Source: Kiritimatiellia bacterium
Lineage (GTDB): Bacteria; Verrucomicrobiota; Kiritimatiellia; RFP12; UBA3636
NCBI GenBank assembly: GCA_017413145.1
Contig: JAFPUX010000225.1
Location: 1 to 9,114 of the forward strand
Direction: 5' to 3'
Length of the DNA: 9,114 nt
Shown: piece by piece, positions 1 to 5,137 of the stretch
Position numbering within the stretch: the first letter of the stretch is position 1
Layout: each line of letters starts with the position of its first letter
Made by a program: the position numbers and the translations under genes
The notes under the pieces: model-generated
The model's database searches: none
The model's input: the letters and a program-made list of their open reading frames with translations, nothing else
What the model was told of the DNA's origin: nothing

Positions 1-2
1 CG

Positions 3-182
3 CCGCCCGCGGCGCCGCCGGACGTCGACTGCGCGGGCGACCACCGGATCGTCATGGCCGCCGCGATGCTCGCGACGCGGTCGCCGTGCGTCCTGCGCGG
101 CGCGGACGCGGTCGCGAAGTCGTATCCGTCGTTCTTCGACGACTACCGCCGCGCCGGCGGCCGCGCCGAACCGGTCGCGTAA
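3..182 (+). CDS. aroA: 3-phosphoshikimate 1-carboxyvinyltransferase (EPSP synthase), C-terminal fragment
   Basis: This is the 3' end of a gene that begins before the window; 59 codons and a TAA stop (180-182) are visible. The product would join phosphoenolpyruvate to shikimate 3-phosphate in the cytoplasm, the sixth step of the shikimate pathway to chorismate. Recognition rests on the family's C-terminal signature: a GDHRIVMAAAMLA stretch (the conserved D-H-R followed by a small hydrophobic helix) and then AKSYPSFFDDY, which matches the K-(T/S)-(F/Y)-P-x-(F/Y)-F ending of EPSP synthases. The spacing between the two motifs is normal, so the C-terminus looks intact. The gene converges on the lipoprotein gene with 15 bases between the two stop codons. 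Only the last fragment is seen, so the glyphosate-sensitivity class and the upstream catalytic residues cannot be judged. Confidence 0.88.
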   Translation, partial: PPAAPPDVDCAGDHRIVMAAAMLATRSPCVLRGADAVAKSYPSFFDDYRRAGGRAEPVA

Positions 183-197
183 GCGCCCTCGCCGCGC

Positions 198-929
198 CTA
201 GAGCGGTTCGAGGACGTGCAGCGACTGCGTGATCGCGCAGGCGTCCGCGGCGGGCATGCGCTTGACGGGACAATCCGGCGCCCACGGATCCGAGTAGAGG
301 ATCGTGTCGCCGCCGTCCTCGTAGCCGACGACCAGCCGCAGGTGGCCGGCGCGCGACCCGCCCTCGACGTTCGGCTCGGGGACGACGCCGAGGACGACGC
401 CCCAGAGCAGCGGACGCCACGCGGCGATCTCGCGGCGGACGTTCGCGCGGAACGCGGGCAGGCGCGGCGCGGCCGCTTCGCGCAGCAGCGCCGGGTCGGC
501 GCGGCCGAAGAGTTTCCCGAGGTCGACCGTGGCGGATATGAAGTCGTCCGGCACGGCGAGCGGGAAAACGCCGCGCGTCCGGGCGAGACGGTTGTACTCG
601 CGGGCCAGCGAAAAGGCGCGCACCGGATCGACCGAAACGATCGGGCGCAGGCGGAAGCCCTTTTCGCGCAACAGCGGCCCGAGCGCGCGGTAGAACGCGT
701 CGATGTCGGCGCCGCCGTCGCGCGTGCAGCCGCCGTAGAGCGCGAGCGTGCCCTGCGGAACGGGGGAACCGGCGTACGCCAACGCGCGGGCGAGCGTCGC
801 CGGCGCGCAGTAGGCGGCCTCCTTCTGGACGACCGCCGGCACGCCGCCGAGGATCGCGCGCGGCGGCGGAGCCGGAGGCGAGACGCAGCCGGCGGCGAGG
901 AGGACGAGGAAGACCGGAAGACGGCGCAT
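198..929 (-). CDS. predicted lipoprotein with C39-like (papain-fold) cysteine peptidase domain
   Basis: A 243-residue protein whose start is a short signal peptide (MRRLPVFLVLLAAGC) with a lipobox-like LAAGC. Cys15 would be the lipidated residue, so the mature protein should sit on a membrane facing outwards or into the periplasm. A Pro-rich linker (residues 18-23) follows, then a domain resembling Peptidase_C39_2. Gln35 and Cys41 lie in QKEAAYCAPATLARAL (oxyanion Gln and nucleophile Cys), His196 lies in GHLRLVVGYED, and Asp214 lies in ILYSDPW. These are in the order and context expected for a Cys-His-Asp triad. The Cys-to-His stretch of about 155 residues seems long and contains a helix-rich, Arg-rich insertion (about 100-170). 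The ATG is 5 bases after the trkA-type stop, with a weak GGA 9 bases upstream, so it is probably translated as the third gene of the K+ operon. The substrate is unknown. A non-peptidase C39-like binding domain is possible, but the triad argues for activity. Confidence 0.75.
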   Translation of the reverse strand: MRRLPVFLVLLAAGCVSPPAPPPRAILGGVPAVVQKEAAYCAPATLARALAYAGSPVPQGTLALYGGCTRDGGADIDAFYRALGPLLREKGFRLRPIVSVDPVRAFSLAREYNRLARTRGVFPLAVPDDFISATVDLGKLFGRADPALLREAAAPRLPAFRANVRREIAAWRPLLWGVVLGVVPEPNVEGGSRAGHLRLVVGYEDGGDTILYSDPWAPDCPVKRMPAADACAITQSLHVLEPL

Positions 930-934
930 GGTCG

Positions 935-1606
935 TCAGTCCGCGAGGGGGGCGAGGTCCTTGTCGGAGCCGAAGACGACGAGACGGTCGTCCGCCCGCAG
1001 CACCTCGGAACCGGTCGGGATGATCGTCTCGCGGGGGCGGGTTGCGTCGCCCGTCACGCGGCGCACGGAGAGCACCGTGATGCCGAACGCCTGGCGGACG
1101 TTGCCCTCGGCGAGCGACTTGCCGGCGAGCGCGGGCGGGACGGCGACCTCGGCGACCGAATAGCCGTCCGCGATCGAGAAGACGTCGATCGGGTTGCGGT
1201 GCAGGATCGATTCGGCGAGGCGGTAGGCGCGGTCGCGGTCGGGGTAGACCACGTTGTCCGCGCCGATGCGCGCGAGGATGCGGCCGTGGACCGCCGACGC
1301 GGCCTTGGCGACGACGCGCGGGACCTTGAGGTCCTTGCAGTTGATCGTCGCGAGGGTCGACGCCTCCATCGCCGAGCCGATCGCGACGACGGCGATGTCG
1401 CAGTTCTCGAACCCGGCGTCGCGCAGGACGCCGGGGTTCGTCGCGTCGCCCTGGATCGCGCGGATCGGGCTGTCCGCGAAGCTTTGCACGACGTTCCAGT
1501 CCTTCTCGACGAGCGTGACGTCGAGTCCGTTCGCGGCGAGCGCCTCGGCGAGCGTGAGGCCGAAGCGCCCCCCGCCGACGATGCCGATTTTCCGGTTCTT
1601 TGCCAT
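935..1606 (-). CDS. ktrA: K+ uptake regulatory subunit, RCK family (KtrA/TrkA type)
   Basis: A 223-residue cytoplasmic protein, the usual length for single-RCK KtrA-type subunits (TrkA of E. coli is about twice this). Residues 6-16 (KIGIVGGGRFG) form a Rossmann nucleotide-binding loop of the GxGxxG type. Glu34 closes beta-2 (VTLVEKD), where it would contact the ribose of NAD(H) or ATP/ADP. GDATNP (53-58) and the DIAVVAIGSAMEAS segment (70-83) match the TrkA_N fold. Residues from about 141 onward (DVFSIADGYSVAEVAV to the end, with a typical GDxLVVFG-like DDRLVVFG at 206-213) form an RCK_C domain. The protein should form an octameric ring that gates the adjacent KtrB-like pore. A good ribosome site, AAAAGGA (1616-1622), lies 9 bases before the ATG inside the 26-base gap after ktrB. 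The symbol ktrA is chosen over trkA because of the single-RCK length and pairing with the neighbour. Confidence 0.92.
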   Translation of the reverse strand: MAKNRKIGIVGGGRFGLTLAEALAANGLDVTLVEKDWNVVQSFADSPIRAIQGDATNPGVLRDAGFENCDIAVVAIGSAMEASTLATINCKDLKVPRVVAKAASAVHGRILARIGADNVVYPDRDRAYRLAESILHRNPIDVFSIADGYSVAEVAVPPALAGKSLAEGNVRQAFGITVLSVRRVTGDATRPRETIIPTGSEVLRADDRLVVFGSDKDLAPLAD

Positions 1607-1632
1607 GGTTGCCTGTCCTTTTCCCGCGGGCG
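1607..1632 (-). promoter_or_regulatory. ktrB-ktrA intergenic gap with Shine-Dalgarno site
   Basis: The 26 bases between the ktrB stop and the ktrA ATG contain AAAAGGA (minus strand, 1616-1622), 9 bases from the start codon. It is the clearest ribosome site in the window and supports the ATG at 1604-1606. No terminator or promoter is seen in the gap, consistent with one operon. Confidence 0.7.
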
Positions 1633-3012
1633 CTAGCCCACGATGACGTTTTCCTCGGGGAATCGTTTCGAAAGATCCGCCCTGCGCCGGCGGAAGAGCG
1701 TGAGAACGAGCGCGACGGGGCCGAGGCGCCCCGCGAACATCGCGGCGGAGACGACGGCCAGCCCCGGCCCGGAGAGCGAGGCGGTCGTTCCGTCGATCTC
1801 CATGCCGTTGTTGGCAAAGGCCGAAACGGCCTCGAAGACGAGCGCGCCCGGGCGGGCCGGCCCGCCCGTCTCCGCGAGCAGCAGCGCGAAGGTCGTGAGG
1901 GCGACCGCGGACCCGGCGAGGACCGTCACGGCGATCGCGTCGCCCACGGCGCGCCGCGGGACGGAGCGCCCGTGCAGCTCGGGCGTGTCGCGCGAGTGGA
2001 ACATCGCCCGGACCGTCGCGAAGAGGACCGCGACGGTCGTCGTCTTCACGCCGCCGCCCGTGGAGCCCGGCGCCGCGCCGACGAACATGAGCGCCATCGT
2101 GAAGGCGAGCGTCGCGGGACCGTAGGACGCGACCGACACGCACGCGAAGCCGGACGAGCGCGACGAGAACGCCTGGAAGAGCGCCGCGCAGAAGGTTTCG
2201 CCGCCGGACAGGCCCGCGTAGGCGCCGCGCGCCTCGAGCGCCGGATAGACCAGGAGCGAGAGCAGCACCACCGCGGCCACGCCCTCCAACACGAGCCGCG
2301 AGTGCAGGGAGACGCGGCCGCGCTCGAGGCGGTTGCGGCGCCAGGGGCGGCGCGCGGACAGGTTCGCGAAGACGATGAATCCGATGCCTCCGGCGAAGGA
2401 AAGGGCGCAGGAGACGAAAGTCGCACACGGGTCGCGCAGCAGCGGCGCGAACGAATCGGGGAACAGGCTGAAGCCCGCGTTGCAGAACGACATCACCGAG
2501 AAAAACGCCCCGCGCGCCAGCGCGGTCCCGAAGCCGAGGCCCAGGTCCAGCTCCCCGAAACGCGACGCCAGCAGGAGCGCGCCCGCGGCCTCGCACCAGA
2601 GCGTGAAGACCACGGTCTGCCACAGGACGGGGCCGACCTGGCGCGGCGCAGAAGCGCCGAGCGTGTTCATGACGGAGCGCTCCTCGTCCACCGAGAGCGA
2701 CCGCCCAGCGGCGAGGAAGAGGAACGTGCCGATCGTCATGATCCCGAGGCCGCCGAGCTCCACGAGAACGACGAGCACCGCCTTGCCGAACGGCGTAAGC
2801 GCGGCGCCCACGCCGACCGGGTCGAGTCCGGTCACGCAGCAGGCGCTCGTGGCGAGGAAGAGGGACTTGAGGTCCAGGTGCCACGCGCCGTCCGCGTTCG
2901 CGAACGGCAGCGCGAAAAGCAGCGCCCCGACGGCGACGGCCGCCGCGAAGGCGAGCACCACGAGCCGCGAGGGCGCGCCGAAGCTGCGCTGGAACCGGGT
3001 TCGCGCGATCAT
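1633..3012 (-). CDS. ktrB: K+ transporter pore subunit, TrkH/KtrB family
   Basis: A 459-residue integral membrane protein, the normal size for KtrB. It belongs to the superfamily of K+ transporters built from four M1-P-M2 units in one chain. All four pore loops can be seen, each with its filter glycine: Gly62 in SACCVTGLDPV, Gly180 in MSFCNAGFSLFPDSF, Gly288 in FSSRSSGFACVSV and Gly403 in VSAFANNGMEIDG. Other family motifs are ELGGLGIMTIGT (85-96), the MFVGAAPGSTGGGVKTTT block (309-326, the intramembrane gating loop region) and FAGRLGPVAL (426-435). It should import K+ with Na+ or proton coupling under control of the KtrA ring. The ATG at 3010-3012 is the first start after an in-frame stop. 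It has no good Shine-Dalgarno, but the TGA of a 12-codon upstream frame overlaps it as ATGA. The fourth filter loop (ANNGM) differs from the more common G-T-x-G-L type. Confidence 0.93.
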   Translation of the reverse strand: MIARTRFQRSFGAPSRLVVLAFAAAVAVGALLFALPFANADGAWHLDLKSLFLATSACCVTGLDPVGVGAALTPFGKAVLVVLVELGGLGIMTIGTFLFLAAGRSLSVDEERSVMNTLGASAPRQVGPVLWQTVVFTLWCEAAGALLLASRFGELDLGLGFGTALARGAFFSVMSFCNAGFSLFPDSFAPLLRDPCATFVSCALSFAGGIGFIVFANLSARRPWRRNRLERGRVSLHSRLVLEGVAAVVLLSLLVYPALEARGAYAGLSGGETFCAALFQAFSSRSSGFACVSVASYGPATLAFTMALMFVGAAPGSTGGGVKTTTVAVLFATVRAMFHSRDTPELHGRSVPRRAVGDAIAVTVLAGSAVALTTFALLLAETGGPARPGALVFEAVSAFANNGMEIDGTTASLSGPGLAVVSAAMFAGRLGPVALVLTLFRRRRADLSKRFPEENVIVG

Positions 3013-3044
3013 CGGGCCGGGAGAGCTGGACGGGTTGCGGGCAT
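3009..3044 (-). CDS. possible 11-residue leader peptide overlapping ktrB start
   Basis: A tiny minus-strand frame begins with ATG at 3042-3044, encodes MPATRPALPAR and stops with TGA at 3009-3011, overlapping the ktrB ATG by the ATGA arrangement. Its ATG lies about 8 bases from the end of the predicted -10 box, so if that promoter is correct the transcript would start at or next to it, giving a near-leaderless reading frame. Translation of it could deliver ribosomes to ktrB, which has no obvious Shine-Dalgarno. The peptide has no recognised motif. A chance open frame of this length in GC-rich DNA is quite likely. Confidence 0.25.
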   Translation of the reverse strand: MPATRPALPAR

Positions 3045-3051
3045 GCGCGGA

Positions 3052-3081
3052 ATTCTACCACACCCCGCGCGCCCGTGGCAA
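3052..3081 (-). promoter_or_regulatory. predicted sigma-70-type promoter of the ktrB operon
   Basis: On the minus strand a -35 box TTGCCA (3076-3081, 5 of 6 to TTGACA) and a -10 box TAGAAT (3052-3057, 5 of 6 to TATAAT) are separated by 18 bases. A TGG just before the -10 adds an extended -10 element. In such GC-rich DNA this match is unlikely to be chance. Transcription should begin near 3045, leaving about 33 bases before the ktrB ATG, too little room for a riboswitch. Confidence 0.65.
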
Positions 3082-3128
3082 CGCCGTGTTCGCGCATCCG
3101 CGCCCGCGCACGAAGCGCGCATTTTCGC

Positions 3129-3157
3129 TTGCGCCGCGCGCGCGGATGTGGTAACCT
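3129..3157 (+). promoter_or_regulatory. candidate rpsA promoter
   Basis: TTGCGC (3129-3134) and TAACCT (3152-3157) are spaced by 17 bases, and a TGG before the -10 box makes an extended -10. Matches are 4 of 6 and 3 of 6. A start near 3164 would give an rpsA leader of about 110 bases. It is the best plus-strand candidate in the divergent intergenic region, but weaker than the opposing ktrB promoter. Confidence 0.35.
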
Positions 3158-3184
3158 TCGCGCCCATTCCGCTCCGGTCGCCGA

Positions 3185-3222
3185 CGCCCGGGGCGGGGAA
3201 CCCGGGCGCACGGCGGGTGCCG
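3185..3222 (+). promoter_or_regulatory. rpsA leader hairpins, candidate autoregulatory structure
   Basis: CGCCCGGG (3185-3192) and CCCGGGCG (3201-3208) form a perfect 8-bp GC stem around the loop GCGGGGAA. A second short hairpin, CGGC-GGGT-GCCG (3211-3222), follows directly. An alternative pairing of GCGGG (3213-3217) with CCCGC (3230-3234) is also possible. After these comes an A/C-rich, apparently unpaired stretch (about 3235-3258) and a weak GGA (3262-3264) 8 bases before the rpsA ATG. Purine-rich GGA loops upstream of a weak ribosome site recall the hairpin leader by which S1 controls its own mRNA in gammaproteobacteria. A role in regulation here is inference from this resemblance. Confidence 0.4.
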
Positions 3223-3272
3223 CGCAAGTCCCGCGAACGACAACCAGCCAACCAAAGCGCCGGAAACCTGCA

Positions 3273-5024
3273 ATGCTGAAAAAACAGGAAAAGAACACGG
3301 CCGAACGCCAGGCGTTCGCCGAAATGCTCGAACAGTCCCAGAACCAGGCGCCCGAGCAGCGCATCGTCAAGGGCATGGTTCTCGAAGTCCGTCCCGGCGA
3401 GGTCCTCGTCGACGTCGGAGCCAAGTCCGAAGGCGTCATCCCCGCCTCCGAGTTCGCGGACGTCGCGGCCGTCAAGCCCGGCGACGAAGTGGACGTGCTC
3501 GTCATCCAGAGCGAGAACGACGAAGGAACGGTCGTGCTCTCCAAGAAGCTCGCCGACGAGAAGATCAAGTGGGAGGCCGTGTTCCAGCGCTACCAGGAAG
3601 GGTCGGTCGTCAAGGGCGTCGTCAAGGGCAAGGTCCGCGGCGGCCTCCTCGTGGACGTCGCGGGCGTGGACGCGTTCCTGCCCGGCTCGCAGATCGACCT
3701 GGTGCCCGTCCACGAGACGGACGCGTTCGTCGGCAACGAATACGAGTTCAAGCTCATCAAGCTCGTGCCCGAGCGCCGCAACATCATCCTCTCCCGCCGC
3801 GAGCTCCTCGAGGAGCAGCAGTCGGAGAAGCGCCGCGCTCTGCTCGAGACCCTCGCGGTCGGCGAGAAGCGCAAGGGCCGCGTGAAGAACATCACCGACT
3901 TCGGCGCGTTCGTGGACTTGGACGGCATCGACGGCCTGATCCACATCACGGACCTCTCGTGGGGCCGCGTCAAGCACCCCTCCGAGGTCGTCCAGCCCGA
4001 CCAGGAGATCGAGGTCGTCATCCTCGACGTGGACCGCGAGCGCGGCCGCGTCTCCCTCGGCCTCAAGCAGGCCCAGCCCAACCCCTGGGAGACCATCGAG
4101 GCCAAGTACCCGGTCAACGCCCGCCTCCGCGGCAAGGTCGTCAGCCTCGCCCCCTACGGCGCGTTCATCGAGCTCGAGCCCGGCATCGAGGGTCTCGTGC
4201 ACGTCTCCGAGTTCTCGTGGACGCGCCACGTCTCCCGCCCGTCCGACATGCTCCAGGTCGGCGACGAGGTCGACGTCATGGTCCTCTCCGTCAACAAGGA
4301 GGACCAGAAGATCGCCCTCGGCATCCGCCAGACGGAGGAGAACCCCTGGGACACGGTCGCCGAGCGCTTCCCGGTCGGCACCCGCGTCAAGGGCAAGGTC
4401 CGCAACTTCACCAGCTACGGCGCCTTCGTCCAGATGGAAGACGGCATCGACGGCATGATCCACGTCTCCGACATGAGCTGGACGCGCAAGGTCAACCACC
4501 CGACCGAGGTCCTCCAGAAGGGCCAGGAGGTCGAGGCGGTCGTCCTCGAGATCGACACGGCCGGCCAGCGCATCTCGCTGGGCCTCAAGCAGGCCCAGGA
4601 GGATCCGTGGACGACGATCACCTCGCACTACGCGGTCGGCCAGACCGTCAAGGGCAAGGTCTCCAAGATCGCCTCCTTCGGCGCGTTCGTCGAGCTGGAG
4701 GGCGGCGTGGACGGCCTGGTGCACATCTCGCAGATCTCCGACCAGCACGTCGAGCACGTCAAGGACGCGCTCAAGGTCGGCCAGGAGGTCGAGGCGCGCA
4801 TCGTCCGCATCGACCGCGACGAGCGCCGCATCGGCCTCTCGCTGCGTCCGGCCGGCGAGGCGACCCCCGAAGAGGAGGCCGCCGCGTTCGACCTGCCCGA
4901 GGAATACAAGAACGAGGGCGCGCTCAAGGCCGGCCAGAACATCGTCGGCCTCGCCTCGGCGTTCGACCAGGCGTTCGGCGGCGAGGAATGGTCGCCCGAC
5001 TCCAAGGACGAGCCCGCCAAGTAA
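3273..5024 (+). CDS. rpsA: 30S ribosomal protein S1
   Basis: A 583-residue protein with six S1 (OB-fold) RNA-binding domains at about residues 28-92, 109-176, 197-265, 282-352, 369-439 and 456-525. The last four are very alike, with the signature G-x-V-x-x-(I/L/F)-x-x-(F/Y)-GAF-(V/I) then G-(I/V)-(D/E)-G-(L/M)-(I/V)-H-(V/I)-S, and are joined by linkers such as NPWETIEAKYPV. The first two are divergent, as in typical S1 where they bind the 30S subunit. Six domains and this length match full-size bacterial S1, which recruits mRNA to the ribosome and unwinds its 5' region. The tail (526-583) is acidic and has no domain. The ATG at 3273 starts MLKKQEKNTAERQAFAEML, which fits the family; upstream in-frame sequence is Arg/Ala-rich and atypical. 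There is no strong Shine-Dalgarno, as is common for rpsA. A strong terminator follows 27 bases after the stop. Codons are strongly C-ending, as expected for a highly expressed gene here. Confidence 0.96.
   Translation: MLKKQEKNTAERQAFAEMLEQSQNQAPEQRIVKGMVLEVRPGEVLVDVGAKSEGVIPASEFADVAAVKPGDEVDVLVIQSENDEGTVVLSKKLADEKIKWEAVFQRYQEGSVVKGVVKGKVRGGLLVDVAGVDAFLPGSQIDLVPVHETDAFVGNEYEFKLIKLVPERRNIILSRRELLEEQQSEKRRALLETLAVGEKRKGRVKNITDFGAFVDLDGIDGLIHITDLSWGRVKHPSEVVQPDQEIEVVILDVDRERGRVSLGLKQAQPNPWETIEAKYPVNARLRGKVVSLAPYGAFIELEPGIEGLVHVSEFSWTRHVSRPSDMLQVGDEVDVMVLSVNKEDQKIALGIRQTEENPWDTVAERFPVGTRVKGKVRNFTSYGAFVQMEDGIDGMIHVSDMSWTRKVNHPTEVLQKGQEVEAVVLEIDTAGQRISLGLKQAQEDPWTTITSHYAVGQTVKGKVSKIASFGAFVELEGGVDGLVHISQISDQHVEHVKDALKVGQEVEARIVRIDRDERRIGLSLRPAGEATPEEEAAAFDLPEEYKNEGALKAGQNIVGLASAFDQAFGGEEWSPDSKDEPAK
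4059..4076 (+). repeat. 18-base direct repeat in rpsA, copy 1
   Basis: GGCCTCAAGCAGGCCCAG occurs exactly here and again at 4581-4598. It encodes GLKQAQ at the end of S1 domains 3 and 5. A related set, GTCAAGGGCAAGGTC, appears at 3621, 4386 and 4647 at the starts of domains 2, 5 and 6. These reflect domain duplication plus uniform codon choice. Confidence 0.75.
4581..4598 (+). repeat. 18-base direct repeat in rpsA, copy 2
   Basis: Exact second copy of the 18-base sequence at 4059-4076, 522 bases away, so recombination between the copies would remove exactly 174 codons in frame, equal to two S1 domains. Confidence 0.75.
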
Positions 5025-5042
5025 GGCGGCGCTCCGTCCCGG

Positions 5043-5091
5043 AAAAAGAACGGCGCGCGGTCTCCCGACCGCGCGCCGGTCCTTTTTCTTT
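5043..5091. terminator. bidirectional hairpin terminator between rpsA and the large surface protein gene
   Basis: CGGCGCGCGGTC (5051-5062) pairs perfectly with GACCGCGCGCCG (5067-5078), a 12-bp stem with the tetraloop TCCC. On the right lies CCTTTTTCTTT (5081-5091), a T-tract for rpsA. On the left lies AAAAAGAA (5043-5050), which reads as a T-tract on the minus strand for the convergent gene ending at 5138. The outer A- and T-rich arms can also pair. The structure is intrinsic in both directions. Confidence 0.9.
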
Positions 5092-5137
5092 CCCGCGCGC
5101 CCGCGCCGGGACGCGGAACGCGGGCCCGGCCGCCGCG

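Noticed and set aside
183..197. A terminator between aroA and the convergent lipoprotein gene
   Set aside because: Only 15 bases separate the stops and neither a stable stem nor a T-tract is visible; any terminator would have to lie inside the opposing gene.
198..1817. Treating the lipoprotein gene as a 539-residue protein
   Set aside because: The extra N-terminal part is the wrong frame of ktrA; the ATG at 927-929 gives a proper lipoprotein signal peptide.
3013..3272. A c-di-AMP (ydaO-type) riboswitch before ktrB
   Set aside because: The predicted transcript start leaves only about 33 bases before ktrB, far too short for such a riboswitch.
1600..3279. A 559-codon plus-strand open frame antisense to ktrB
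   Set aside because: The translation is Arg/Glu/Ala-rich with no domain pattern, whereas the opposite strand encodes a full K+ transporter with all motifs.
935..3568. Treating the ktrA-like gene as the end of an 877-residue protein
   Set aside because: The upstream part is an out-of-frame reading of ktrB and rpsA antisense. The ATG at 1604-1606 has a good Shine-Dalgarno and gives a normal KtrA N-terminus.
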